NCBI GenBank assembly: GCA_002070475.1
Contig: MWDI01000060.1
Span: 28,373 to 92,372 of the forward strand
Origin: Firmicutes bacterium ADurb.Bin146
GTDB lineage: Bacteria > Bacillota > Clostridia > DUPQ01
Reading direction: 5' to 3'
Length of the DNA: 64,000 bases
In this document: positions 18,161 to 27,223 of the stretch, piece after piece
How positions within the stretch are numbered: position 1 is the stretch's first letter
How the letters are laid out: each line of letters starts with the position of its first letter
Program-made: the position numbers and the translations under genes
Notes under the pieces: model-generated
What the model was told of the DNA's origin: nothing
Database searches by the model: none
The model's input: the letters and a program-made list of their open reading frames with translations, nothing else

Positions 18161-18667
18161 ATGCGTATATTAGGTATTGATCCAGGTTTTGCGATAATGG
18201 GATATGGGGTCATAGATTATTTTAAGAATACGATTGAAGTGCTTGAATACGGTGTGATAAGAACTGAAGCAAATACCGAATTCAATAAAAGATTGCTACA
18301 TAATTATCAAGGTATTAACGAAATAATATCAATATATAAACCTGATCATGTATCTATGGAACAACTTTTCTATAATACAAATCAGAAAACAGTGATTAAT
18401 GTGTGTCAAGCAAGAGGAGTAGCAGTGCTCGCGGTCGCGCAAAAAGATCTTCCATTTTTTGAATATACACCGCTTCAGATAAAACAGGCATTATGCGGAT
18501 ATGGAAGGGCAGATAAGAACCAAGTCCAGCAAATGGTAAAGGTGTTAGCTAATTTAAAAAATATTCCAAAACCTGATGATGCCGCTGATGCGTTGGCAGT
18601 TGCAATATGCCATGCGCATTCATACAGAGAAGAAAGGAAAAATCTGGATTTATGTACGAGTATATAA
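18161..18667 (+). CDS. ruvC: Crossover junction endodeoxyribonuclease RuvC
   Basis: This 168-residue Holliday-junction resolvase cuts junctions processed by RuvAB. Catalytic acidic residues are visible: Asp in GIDPG (residue 6), Glu in SMEQLFY (about 66) and the DDAADALAVAICH cluster near residue 140. The start at 18161 is chosen over an ATG 48 bases upstream because AAGGAG at 18151-18156 precedes it and the family starts MRILGIDPG. It overlaps ruvA by 16 bases, and ruvB follows, giving the classical ruvC-ruvA-ruvB order. Confidence 0.95.
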   Translation: MRILGIDPGFAIMGYGVIDYFKNTIEVLEYGVIRTEANTEFNKRLLHNYQGINEIISIYKPDHVSMEQLFYNTNQKTVINVCQARGVAVLAVAQKDLPFFEYTPLQIKQALCGYGRADKNQVQQMVKVLANLKNIPKPDDAADALAVAICHAHSYREERKNLDLCTSI

Positions 18668-19230
18668 AAGGCGAAGTAGTCGCAAAAAAACATGATTATA
18701 TTGTAATCGATAATGCTGGGATTGGATATAAAATATTTACAAGCATTAACACGATGTCAAAACTTCAAACAAATGAACATGCTCTTTTACACACATATCT
18801 TCATGTAAGAGAAGATGCAATGATATTATATGGATTTTTTTCACAGGAGGAATTATTCCTTTTTAATATGCTTATCAGCATATCAGGTATAGGCCCGAAA
18901 GCTGCATTATCCATATTATCTGTATTATCCTACCAAGAAGTCGCCACTGCTGTTGTATGTGAAGATGTTGCTTCTTTATCAAAAGCTCCTGGTATTGGGA
19001 AAAAAACGGCAATGAGGATAATACTTGAGCTAAAAGATAAGCTAAAAGGACTCGAAATTGAAGACATGGAAGTTAAAGAACAGATACAAGTCAGCGATAA
19101 ATATTCTGAAGCAGTAAATGCTTTGCTTGTTTTAGGATATAATACTAAATATGCTAAACAAGCTCTTGATAAGATATATGATGAAAAAGATTCTTTACAA
19201 GATATAATAAAAAAAGCATTAGCAGGATAG
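18652..19230 (+). CDS. ruvA: Holliday junction branch migration protein RuvA
   Basis: A 192-residue junction-binding protein that loads the RuvB motor. The OB-fold domain (1-62) starts MYEYIKGEVV. Helix-hairpin-helix motifs are at ISGIGPKAALSIL and APGIGKKTAMRIILELKDK (central domain). The short C-terminal domain that contacts RuvB ends at residue 192. The start at 18652 was chosen by family N-terminus; a longer frame from 18607 would lie wholly inside ruvC. The gene overlaps the ruvC 3' end by 16 bases, indicating coupled translation. Confidence 0.95.
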   Translation: MYEYIKGEVVAKKHDYIVIDNAGIGYKIFTSINTMSKLQTNEHALLHTYLHVREDAMILYGFFSQEELFLFNMLISISGIGPKAALSILSVLSYQEVATAVVCEDVASLSKAPGIGKKTAMRIILELKDKLKGLEIEDMEVKEQIQVSDKYSEAVNALLVLGYNTKYAKQALDKIYDEKDSLQDIIKKALAG

Positions 19231-19257
19231 ATATAAATAAAATTTAGGAGAATGATA

Positions 19258-20259
19258 ATGGAGGAAGAAAGATTCGTCACTCCCACATTTATAAATAATG
19301 ATCAAAGCGAAATAAGCCTTCGCCCTAAAATTTTCGAAGAGTATTTTGGTCAAGAAAAGATAAAGGAGAATCTCAAAGTTTTTATAGAAGCCGCAAAACT
19401 AAGGCATGAACCGATTGATCATGTACTTCTTGCAGGACCTCCAGGTCTTGGTAAAACGACTTTAGCAGGTATAATAGCATCCGAGATGGGTGCTAATATC
19501 AGGATTACAAGCGGTCCAGCTATAGAAAAAGCTGGCGACCTTGCAGCTATACTAACAAATATTGATGAAAATGATATTCTGTTCATTGATGAGATACACA
19601 GATTGAATCGTTCTGTTGAAGAAATCCTATATCCTGCAATGGAGGATTTTGCACTCGATATTATAATAGGTAAAGGTCCAAGCGCTAAAACCATAAGACT
19701 GGATTTAAACAGATTTACACTTATAGGAGCAACAACTAAAACAGGTATGCTTTCCTCGCCATTAAGGGATCGTTTCGGTGTTTCATGTCGTCTGGAGATG
19801 TACACAGCTGATGAATTAAGCATGATAGTAAAAAGAAGTTCAAAAATATTAGGAATAAATATAAATGAGTATGGAGCAAATGAAATAGCAACTAGATCAA
19901 GAGGAACACCAAGGATAGCGAATAGGCTGCTTAGAAGAGTAAGAGACTTCGCACAAGTTGAGGGAGTAGATGTAATTACAAGTGAAATAGCTGATTTCGG
20001 ATTAAAAAAATTAGAAATAGATCATATTGGTCTGGATAATATTGACAGAGCAATTCTCAAGACAATAATAAATAAATTTAATGGCGGACCCGTAGGATTA
20101 GATACGCTTGCAGCAAGTATTAATGAGGAGAAAGATACCATTGAGGATGTTTATGAACCTTACCTTCTTCAGTTAGGTTTTTTGCAAAAGACACCCAAAG
20201 GAAGATGTGTAACAAGACATGCTTATGACCATCTATGCATACCATATGAAATTAAATAA
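19258..20259 (+). CDS. ruvB: Holliday junction branch migration ATPase RuvB
   Basis: A 333-residue AAA+ motor driving branch migration with RuvA. Walker A is [11 protein letters not shown] (about residues 59-69), Walker B is FIDEIHRL, sensor 1 is GATTKTGML, and the arginine-finger region PLRDRFG follows. The C-terminal winged helix ends with [17 protein letters not shown] at 19258 is preferred over ATG at 19252 because the AGGAG at 19246-19250 is too close to the latter. The stop codon lies inside the 5' end of queH. Confidence 0.96.
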   Translation: MEEERFVTPTFINNDQSEISLRPKIFEEYFGQEKIKENLKVFIEAAKLRHEPIDHVLLAGPPGLGKTTLAGIIASEMGANIRITSGPAIEKAGDLAAILTNIDENDILFIDEIHRLNRSVEEILYPAMEDFALDIIIGKGPSAKTIRLDLNRFTLIGATTKTGMLSSPLRDRFGVSCRLEMYTADELSMIVKRSSKILGININEYGANEIATRSRGTPRIANRLLRRVRDFAQVEGVDVITSEIADFGLKKLEIDHIGLDNIDRAILKTIINKFNGGPVGLDTLAASINEEKDTIEDVYEPYLLQLGFLQKTPKGRCVTRHAYDHLCIPYEIK

Positions 20260-20782
20260 GATACTCTTACATACATGTTGTGCTCCTTGTCTTGTATACA
20301 TTCATGAAAAACTTGGTGAAATGAATATAGATTTTGATACATATTTTTATAATCCCAATATCCATCCATTTAAAGAACATCAAAAAAGACTTCAAACTCT
20401 TAGGGAATATACATCACAATTTGAATTAAAACTTATCGAAAACGAAGAATTTCTTCAAGAAAAATGGGATAACGGTTTCAAATGCGAAGACTGCTACAGA
20501 ATCCGGCTTGATAAAACTGCTGAGTTTGCTAAAAACAATGGTTATAGAGCTTTTTCCACTACATTACTAGTTAGCATTTATCAAAATCATGAAACGATAA
20601 TTGGTATATGTAAGGATATGGAAGAAAAATATGACATTGAATTTTTATATCATGATTTTAGAGAAGGTTATCGCAAGGGACAAGATAAAGCAAGGGAACT
20701 AGGACTTTACAGGCAGAAATATTGTGGTTGTATTAATTCATACAACTCATCAAAATTTAAAGATAAAATAAGTTGGGATTAG
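20246..20782 (+). CDS. queH: Epoxyqueuosine reductase QueH
   Basis: This 178-residue enzyme performs the last step of queuosine formation in tRNA (epoxyqueuosine to queuosine) and is the cobalamin-independent replacement for QueG. Conserved cysteines are visible: HTCCAPC at residues 9-15, CEDCYRIRL near 81-89, and KYCGCINSY near 159-167. These correspond to the known 4Fe-4S and metal ligands. The ATG at 20246 is chosen because the family starts just before the CCAPC motif; it overlaps ruvB by 14 bases. Other queuosine genes (queA, tgt), which often follow ruvB, are not in the window. Confidence 0.88.
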   Translation: MKLNKILLHTCCAPCLVYIHEKLGEMNIDFDTYFYNPNIHPFKEHQKRLQTLREYTSQFELKLIENEEFLQEKWDNGFKCEDCYRIRLDKTAEFAKNNGYRAFSTTLLVSIYQNHETIIGICKDMEEKYDIEFLYHDFREGYRKGQDKARELGLYRQKYCGCINSYNSSKFKDKISWD

Positions 20783-20794
20783 AAAGAGGGCGAC

Positions 20795-22009
20795 ATGAGA
20801 TTATTTGACAAAGAAAAAATATATCTTTTTGATGGTTCTAAAGGATTTATGCTTCAAAAATATGGTTTGGAAAAAGGTCTGCTTGCCGAGTCATATAATA
20901 TAAATAATCCTGATATCGTGAAAAGAATCCATACAGAGTACTGTGATGCGGGAAGTGATATAATACAAACGAATACCTTATGTGCAAATAAATTAGTTCT
21001 TAGACGACATGGTTTAGAGAATTCTCATGATGAAATAAATAGTCAGGGAATAAAACTAGCAAAGGAATCGGTTAATGGAAGAGATATTCTTGTAGCTGCA
21101 TCAATAGGCCCAATCTCAGAAATGCTCCAACCATCAGGCTCTTTGACTTTTAATGAGGCTTACAACATATTTCAAGATCAGATAAAAGCATGCAGTGAAG
21201 CTGATATAATTAATTTTGAAACTTTTACTGATTTAAAAGAAATGAGGATAGCATATCTTGCTAATAAAGAATCAGTTAATCTGCCAGTCATTTGCAACAT
21301 GACATTTGAAAAAAATAATATGACATTGATGGGGCATTCCCCAAGAATATGTTCTGGAATCTTGAAAAAAATGGGTGCGGATGTTGTGGGGGTTAACTGT
21401 TCGAATGGACCAGAAAAAATAGGTGAGATAATGCAGGAAATTGCCTTATTTGAAGACTTTACTTGTGTAAAACCGAATGCAGGAGTTCCACACTATGTTG
21501 ACGGTATTGCATATTATAGCCAATCAGAACAGGCTTTTTGCCATTACAGTGATGAACTTTTAAAGTATAACATCGGAATTACTGGAGGATGCTGTGGCAC
21601 CACTCCAGAATATATTAAAGATATGAATTACGTAAAACAAAGAAAAAGAAGTGTTACTATACCAGTTGATAAAAAAAGATATATATTCAGTCAATATGCT
21701 TATGTTGACCTAGATAACCCCTATGAAACAATGAATTTTTATATTGAAGACAAGGATATTATGGCTAATATAGATGCTGCATATGACATTAATGAAGAAA
21801 AGTGTGATGTTTACATTATAAATTATAAAGGTAAAGACGCTGACTTTATTTTTGAATTAGTATACCATTTGCAGGATGTGTTAAGAAAACCTTTTATATT
21901 TAACATAAATCATAATCAATCTCTTAAAAGCGCTTTAAGGGCATATTGCGGAATAGCAGCAACTAATGTAATGCTACAAAATGAGTATGGTTCTGTAAAT
22001 CTGATTTAA
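20795..22009 (+). CDS. Homocysteine S-methyltransferase domain protein (MetH N-terminal-like)
   Basis: Residues 1-285 match the zinc-dependent homocysteine-binding barrel of MetH and betaine:homocysteine methyltransferases. It starts with FDGSKGFMLQK, and the zinc cysteines are in VGVNCSNGP (about 200) and GGCCGTTPEY (about 265). Residues 290-404 are divergent; the stretch around SLKSALRAYCGIAATNVM recalls the start of the MetH pterin domain but is far too short to be one. There is no cobalamin domain. The methyl donor is unknown; a partner carrying the pterin/B12 domains elsewhere is possible. A GAGGG ribosome binding site precedes it, and the stop overlaps the convergent kinase gene by four bases. 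Confidence 0.78.
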   Translation: MRLFDKEKIYLFDGSKGFMLQKYGLEKGLLAESYNINNPDIVKRIHTEYCDAGSDIIQTNTLCANKLVLRRHGLENSHDEINSQGIKLAKESVNGRDILVAASIGPISEMLQPSGSLTFNEAYNIFQDQIKACSEADIINFETFTDLKEMRIAYLANKESVNLPVICNMTFEKNNMTLMGHSPRICSGILKKMGADVVGVNCSNGPEKIGEIMQEIALFEDFTCVKPNAGVPHYVDGIAYYSQSEQAFCHYSDELLKYNIGITGGCCGTTPEYIKDMNYVKQRKRSVTIPVDKKRYIFSQYAYVDLDNPYETMNFYIEDKDIMANIDAAYDINEEKCDVYIINYKGKDADFIFELVYHLQDVLRKPFIFNINHNQSLKSALRAYCGIAATNVMLQNEYGSVNLI

Positions 22010-23826
22010 GTTATATCTGTATATTTGGTAAGGGTAAAATGGAAAGTAGAACCAGAATAGCCATCACTCTCAACCCATATACTTTCATTCATCCTTTTAA
22101 GTGTTTCACGTGCAATTGATAATCCTAAGCCGGAACCTGCTCCAGAACGGGCTTTATCAGATTTATAAAATCTATCAAAAACATATGGAAGATCCTCTTT
22201 TGATATACCATTTCCGAAATCCTGAACTGAAACTATGTATTTACTGTCCTCATTTAAAATATCTATCTTTATATTTATAGTCTTATCAGTTGAAGGTTTT
22301 GAAAACTTAATTGCATTATCTATAAGTATGGTCAGTATCTGTTCTATCCGGTCAGAATTCCCATAAACATAAACCGGTGATGATGTATATTTGAAATCGA
22401 TTCTGACATTTTCCTCATTGTAGGAGAAATGATATTTCTCAACTTTATCGAATATTATATCTGTCAAGCCAACTTTGCCTATTGCAAAAGCTTCGGCAGA
22501 TGATTGCAGTCTTGAAAGAGTAAGTAGGTCATTGATAAGCCGATTCAGTCGATGAAGCTCGTTTGACATCATTTCATAATACTTATTTATTTTATCAGAA
22601 TCAGTTACTATACCATCTTTAAGAGGTGCTAAAAGCCCCATTACTCCGGTTAGTGGGGTTTTTAATTCATGTGAAACATTAGCGACATAATCTCTTCTTG
22701 TCTGTTCAAGTCGAACTTCTTTAGTTATATCTGTAAATATACCCATTGCTCCTACTAGACTATCATTTACAGAGAGAGGTTTGATAACGCACAGAATCAT
22801 ATTGCTATCAATCTCGTAAGTATTTTCAATACCCGTTTTCGATGATAAGCACTGTCTAAAGTCATTCCATACTTCTTCAAGCGGTATAATGCTGTATTTG
22901 TCATGTTCATTAATAATTGAATTAAAAAGTTTAGTAATTGCTGGATTAATAATTATCGGAGAAAGTGAATCATCGACAACAAGTATACCTTCATTCATGG
23001 AATTTAATACTCCCTGAAGCACATTCGTTTCTCGGGTAAGGCTTGATATTGTTTTACTCAATTGAGAGGACAGGTGGTTCATTGTAATAGATAATTGACC
23101 TATTTCGGCAGGATAGGATTCATCTGCACGAACTGTAAAATCTCCTTTGCCAAATGCAATAGCCACGTCCCTTATTGCTACAAGAGGCTTTGTAATGCTT
23201 TTTGAAAGTTTATAGACTGGATACAGCATAAGTAAGGCAACGCCTATCATTGTCAGTATAAGTGTTTTGTTTATACTGTTCAATTCATCAGAATAATCAT
23301 CAATAAATTTGCATATTGTCAATACCGCTTCAACACTACCATATTGGGAAAAAATAGGTCTCATAATAATTATCATATCAGAGTTAAATTCATTTTCCGA
23401 GTTTTCCATCGTAATATATTGACCGGTAAGTACCTTTCGTACATAGGGGGAAAGGGTTTGTTTATAAAACTTGTCCATGTCATTTTTATCAACTACGTAA
23501 TTGCTTTTTTGTAAATCGGGAGCATATGAATATACTTCAACATTTAATTTGTCAGATATAACTACATAACTTCTTAATATAGTAGATTCAGCTTGAAATA
23601 CCTTATTAAAAAACTGTTCAAGCTGATCCTTAGTCATCCATTCTTCAGGAATTAATGATGCAAGCATGTCAGTTTCTTCTTTTAAGCGTTCTAACTGATA
23701 ATTGACAAAAATTTCTTTAGATGTAACTGTGTATATAATGGTTGTGATAATTAGAGAAATAATTAATATTGTTAATACTAGAAGAACGATTTTTATAAAA
23801 AAAGGCTTATCAAGTATTTTATTCAT
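22006..23826 (-). CDS. Sensor histidine kinase, PhoR/ResE type
   Basis: A membrane sensor kinase of about 606 residues. It has one transmembrane helix near residues 10-33, an extracytoplasmic domain of about 150 residues, a second helix near 185-206 and a HAMP linker. A PAS domain follows (GVLNSMNEGILVVDD). The HisKA phospho-acceptor is in VANVSHELKTPL, and the HATPase domain shows DNAIKFS and FGNGISKEDLP with GSGLGLSIA. This PhoR/WalK-like layout usually senses envelope or nutrient state. The start at 23826 (MNKILDKPFF) is chosen because it gives a short overlap with the regulator gene; a longer start at 23856 is possible. The ligand is unknown. Confidence 0.9.
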   Translation of the reverse strand: MNKILDKPFFIKIVLLVLTILIISLIITTIIYTVTSKEIFVNYQLERLKEETDMLASLIPEEWMTKDQLEQFFNKVFQAESTILRSYVVISDKLNVEVYSYAPDLQKSNYVVDKNDMDKFYKQTLSPYVRKVLTGQYITMENSENEFNSDMIIIMRPIFSQYGSVEAVLTICKFIDDYSDELNSINKTLILTMIGVALLMLYPVYKLSKSITKPLVAIRDVAIAFGKGDFTVRADESYPAEIGQLSITMNHLSSQLSKTISSLTRETNVLQGVLNSMNEGILVVDDSLSPIIINPAITKLFNSIINEHDKYSIIPLEEVWNDFRQCLSSKTGIENTYEIDSNMILCVIKPLSVNDSLVGAMGIFTDITKEVRLEQTRRDYVANVSHELKTPLTGVMGLLAPLKDGIVTDSDKINKYYEMMSNELHRLNRLINDLLTLSRLQSSAEAFAIGKVGLTDIIFDKVEKYHFSYNEENVRIDFKYTSSPVYVYGNSDRIEQILTILIDNAIKFSKPSTDKTINIKIDILNEDSKYIVSVQDFGNGISKEDLPYVFDRFYKSDKARSGAGSGLGLSIARETLKRMNESIWVESDGYSGSTFHFTLTKYTDIT

Positions 23827-24508
23827 CACTGCATTCAAATTTGTAGCCAACACCATAGATTGTTTGTATGCATTTTTGGATATCTAGTGGTAGCTTAGCA
23901 CGGATACGCTTTATATGAGTATCAATTGTCCTCGAATCACCAGAATATTCAAAACCCCAGATGATGTTCATAATCTGTTCACGTGTGTATACAGTTTTAG
24001 GATTTGATAAAAGAAGATATAAAACCTCGACTTCTTTTGGTGTCGCATGAGTGGGTTTATTGTCTATAAGTATAGAATATCTTGTTATATCTACGCTGAG
24101 CTGTTTAAAAGTGACTTTGCCGGAAAATCCTTTATTTGTAGAATTTCTAACTCTGTTTATAACGGCTTTAATTCTGGCTATTACTTCCATTGAACTGAAT
24201 GGCTTAACTATGTAATCATCTGCACCAAGATCGAATGCAAGCAAGCGGTCTATTTCCTCTGATTTTGCAGTTAGCATAATAATGGGAAGATTGCTATCAA
24301 TCCTAATTCTCCTGCATACTTCAATACCATCTATTTGAGGCATCATTATATCAAGGACAATAATATCAAAATTACCTTGCTTATATTTGTCCAAGCACTC
24401 CTGACCATTAAAGGCAGACTCGTGTTTTATACCATATTTATCAAAGTAAACACTTAATGCTTCATGGACTATCGGGTCGTCATCACAGATTAATACATGT
24501 ATATCCAT
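23819..24508 (-). CDS. OmpR/PhoB-family response regulator
   Basis: A 229-residue DNA-binding regulator. The receiver domain has the acidic pocket CDDDP (residues 8-12), phosphorylation site Asp53 (IIVLDIMMPQ), the conserved Thr in MLTAK and Lys in DYIVKPF. The C-terminal winged helix has YTREQIMNIIWG and the recognition helix SRTIDTHIKRIRAKL. It is the first gene of the two-component operon and overlaps the kinase by eight bases. A strong promoter lies directly upstream. Its regulon cannot be inferred; the PhoB/WalR/ResD group is closest by appearance. Confidence 0.92.
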   Translation of the reverse strand: MDIHVLICDDDPIVHEALSVYFDKYGIKHESAFNGQECLDKYKQGNFDIIVLDIMMPQIDGIEVCRRIRIDSNLPIIMLTAKSEEIDRLLAFDLGADDYIVKPFSSMEVIARIKAVINRVRNSTNKGFSGKVTFKQLSVDITRYSILIDNKPTHATPKEVEVLYLLLSNPKTVYTREQIMNIIWGFEYSGDSRTIDTHIKRIRAKLPLDIQKCIQTIYGVGYKFECSDE

Positions 24509-24529
24509 TTCAATTCGCCTCTTGGCAAA

Positions 24530-24558
24530 ATTATACCAAATATGCTATGCTTATTCAA
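24530..24558 (-). promoter_or_regulatory. Promoter for the two-component operon
   Basis: Minus strand: TTGAAT, a 17-base spacer, TATAAT, with TG one base before the -10. It ends 21 bases before the regulator start codon. Confidence 0.7.
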
Positions 24559-24638
24559 ATAACAATATCCTAAAAAAACACTATTCAAAAGTTCTTACGT
24601 AATTTTGCTGGAAATCATATAGAATATAAATGCTTAAG

Positions 24639-24647
24639 TGTTATAAT
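24639..24647 (+). promoter_or_regulatory. Extended -10 promoter for the PatB lyase gene
   Basis: TGTTATAAT is a perfect extended -10, 30 bases before the proposed TTG start at 24678. The -35 region is weak. It is divergent from the two-component promoter. Confidence 0.5.
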
Positions 24648-24677
24648 GTTTTGAAGAAGGAAAGGCAGGAAAGATAA

Positions 24678-25880
24678 TTGAAGATTTACAATTTTGACAA
24701 AGTTACAGACAGGCATAATACCAACTCTTTAAAATATGATTATTATAAGGATTTCGGTTATACTGAGGACCATTTACCACTATGGGTAGCAGACATGGAC
24801 TTTCCAGTTATTGAGGAAATAAAGAATACTATATATAAGATAAACGCAGTAGGAATTTATGGCTATACAGGTATATCAGATAACTATTTCAAAACAGTTG
24901 CTGAATGGATGTATAAACGTCATAATTTCAAAGTAGAGAAGGAATGGCAATGTATAACGCCAGGAGTTGTATATGCATTAAGCGCTGCTGTATGTGCATT
25001 TACCAAACCTGAGGAAAGCGTTATAATACAGACTCCTGTTTACTCACCATTTTATAGAGTAATAAATAACAATAACAGAAAGCTTGTTAAAAATCCTTTA
25101 ATTTATGATGACGGTAATTATTCTGTTGATTTTAATGATTTTGAAAATAAAATTGTAGAGAATAATGTTAAAATGTTCATTCTATGCAATCCTCATAATC
25201 CTGTTGGCAAGGTATTTACAAAAGAAGAGTTAATAAGAATGTGCCATATATGCTGTAAGCATAAGGTTATTATAGTTAGTGATGAAATACATCAGGATTT
25301 TATCCATGAACCGAATAAGCACATTGTTCTTGCAAATTTGAATGAGAAGTTTGAGCAAAGCTGTATTATTTGTACTGCCCCAAGTAAGACATTCAACATT
25401 GCAGGACTAAAAGTTTCAAATATATTTATACCAAATCTGGAATTAAAGAAAAAATATGATGAAGAACTTAACAGAAGAGGTCCAAGTTCAGTTAATTCAT
25501 TAGGAATAGCAGCATGTCTTGCTGCATATAAATATGGGGAACCTTGGCTTAATCAGCTTAAGAAATATTTAAAAGACAATGTGGATTATGTTGAATCCTT
25601 TATAAACGAGAATCTGCCAAAGATAAAACTTGTTAACCCGCAAGGCACATATCTTATATGGATTGATTGCAAGGAAATGGGCTTAGATAATGAGCAGCTT
25701 AATGCGTTTTTTAAAGACGAAGCCAAACTTTGGTTAAACCCAGGGGATGTATTCGGACCTGAAGGCAAAGGATTCCAAAGGATTAATATTGCTACAAGCA
25801 GAAGTAATCTGGAAAAAGCCATGAATAGAATAAAAATAGCATATGATATACTTTTTCATGAAAAAAAAGAAGTATATTAA
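24678..25880 (+). CDS. patB: MalY/PatB-family PLP-dependent C-S lyase
   Basis: A 400-residue fold-type I PLP enzyme of the MalY/PatB cystathionine beta-lyase group, which releases homocysteine or hydrogen sulfide from cystathionine or cysteine. Diagnostic segments are LPLWVADMDF near the N-terminus, LCNPHNPVGKVF, VSDEIHQDF and the PLP-lysine segment SKTFNIAGLK (about residue 237). The family start (KIYNFDKVTDR) fits the TTG at 24678, which has AGGAAAG just upstream; no nearby ATG is in frame. Both the transsulfuration role and a simple cysteine-desulfhydrase role are possible. The gap to serS holds a separate promoter. Confidence 0.85.
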   Translation: MKIYNFDKVTDRHNTNSLKYDYYKDFGYTEDHLPLWVADMDFPVIEEIKNTIYKINAVGIYGYTGISDNYFKTVAEWMYKRHNFKVEKEWQCITPGVVYALSAAVCAFTKPEESVIIQTPVYSPFYRVINNNNRKLVKNPLIYDDGNYSVDFNDFENKIVENNVKMFILCNPHNPVGKVFTKEELIRMCHICCKHKVIIVSDEIHQDFIHEPNKHIVLANLNEKFEQSCIICTAPSKTFNIAGLKVSNIFIPNLELKKKYDEELNRRGPSSVNSLGIAACLAAYKYGEPWLNQLKKYLKDNVDYVESFINENLPKIKLVNPQGTYLIWIDCKEMGLDNEQLNAFFKDEAKLWLNPGDVFGPEGKGFQRINIATSRSNLEKAMNRIKIAYDILFHEKKEVY

Positions 25881-25901
25881 CGTGTTATAAGAATTGATAA
25901 T

Positions 25902-25931
25902 CTTGACAATCATGACGAATTTTTTTATTAT
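25902..25931 (+). promoter_or_regulatory. Promoter for serS-lysA
   Basis: TTGACA (25902-25907), an 18-base spacer and TATTAT (25926-25931), followed 26 bases later by the serS start codon. The leader is too short for a T-box. Confidence 0.55.
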
Positions 25932-25957
25932 TAATTAAATATTAAGGGGATAGAGAA

Positions 25958-27223
25958 ATGTTGGATATTAACAGAATAAGAAATAATAAAGAAGAAGTGG
26001 AAAAAGCTCTTCTTAAGAAGAATTATAAAGTGGATTTTACTGAGCTTCTTAATATGGACTCATTGCGCAGAAGCAAGATATTTGAAGTTGAGCAGATGAA
26101 AGCCAAAAAAAACGCAGTCTCAGCAGATATACCCAAAATGAAAAAGCAAGGTACAGATGTGTCGCATCTGCTTCAGCAGATGAAGGATCTCTCATCAACA
26201 ATTTCTGATTTAGAAAAAGATATCACTTCGCTCGAATTACAGATTCAAAGAATAATGGACTATGTACCAAATACCCCTGCAGAGGATGTAGCAGCTGGAG
26301 ATGAGACTCAGAATGTACCAGTAAGATATCACAACACAAAACCAGAGTTTGCTTTTGATGCAAAAGATCATGTAACTTTATGTGATACTCTTGGGCTTAT
26401 TGACTATAAACGAGGAGCCAAACTTAGCGGAAGCGGATACTGGATTTATAAAAATGACGGAGCTTTGCTTGAATGGGCGCTTTTGAACTATTTCATAACT
26501 GAGCATATTAAAGATGGATATGAATTTATCCTGCCACCGCATATACTAAATCAAGAATGCGGTTATACAGCTGGCCAATTTCCTAAATTTGCTGATGATG
26601 TCTATAAATTAACTGAAAATGATCAATTTCTTCTTCCTACTGCAGAGACAGCGCTGATAAATCTGCATAGAAATGAAGTATTAAAAGAAGAAGAACTGCC
26701 TAAGAAGTACTTTGCATATACTCCGTGCTACAGAAAAGAAGCAGGCAGTTACAGAGCCGAAGAAAGAGGCATGATAAGAGGGCACCAGTTTAACAAGGTA
26801 GAAATGTTCCAGTATACAGTTCCGGAAAAAAGCGAGGAAGCCCTTATGGAGATGGTTGTAAAAGCTGAAAACCTTATGAAAGGTTTAGGTCTTCATTTCA
26901 GACTAAGCAAGCTAGCTGCTGCAGATTGTTCTTTTGCAATGGGTAAGACATTTGATATTGAGGTATGGATACCAAGTATGGGTATTTATAAAGAAGTTAG
27001 TTCAGCATCCAATGCGTATGATTTTCAGGCTATCAGAGGATCTATGCGATTTAAAAGAGCAGCAACCGGCAAGAATGAGTATCTGCATACACTAAATGCA
27101 TCCGGTCTTGCTACATCAAGAGTTTTTCCTGCAATAATAGAGCAGAATCAAAACATCGATGGATCTGTTACTGTTCCAGAAGTTTTAAGAAAATGGCTAG
27201 GTAAGGATAAAATAACGATTTGA
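25958..27223 (+). CDS. serS: Seryl-tRNA synthetase
   Basis: A 421-residue class II synthetase that charges tRNA-Ser. The N-terminal coiled-coil arm spans about residues 30-100 (EVEQMKAKKNAVSADI onward). The catalytic core contains motif 2, CYRKEAGSYRAEERGMIRGH, and motif 3 near LNASGLATSRVFPAIIE. Length is typical. The AAGGGG ribosome binding site at 25944-25949 supports the ATG at 25958. Unlike many Firmicute serS genes it has no room for a T-box leader. The stop overlaps the start of lysA by one base. Confidence 0.96.
   Translation: MLDINRIRNNKEEVEKALLKKNYKVDFTELLNMDSLRRSKIFEVEQMKAKKNAVSADIPKMKKQGTDVSHLLQQMKDLSSTISDLEKDITSLELQIQRIMDYVPNTPAEDVAAGDETQNVPVRYHNTKPEFAFDAKDHVTLCDTLGLIDYKRGAKLSGSGYWIYKNDGALLEWALLNYFITEHIKDGYEFILPPHILNQECGYTAGQFPKFADDVYKLTENDQFLLPTAETALINLHRNEVLKEEELPKKYFAYTPCYRKEAGSYRAEERGMIRGHQFNKVEMFQYTVPEKSEEALMEMVVKAENLMKGLGLHFRLSKLAAADCSFAMGKTFDIEVWIPSMGIYKEVSSASNAYDFQAIRGSMRFKRAATGKNEYLHTLNASGLATSRVFPAIIEQNQNIDGSVTVPEVLRKWLGKDKITI

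Noticed and set aside
25881..25957. T-box leader expected before serS in Firmicutes
   Set aside because: Only 77 bases separate the genes, a promoter occupies much of this, and there is no specifier stem or T-box motif.
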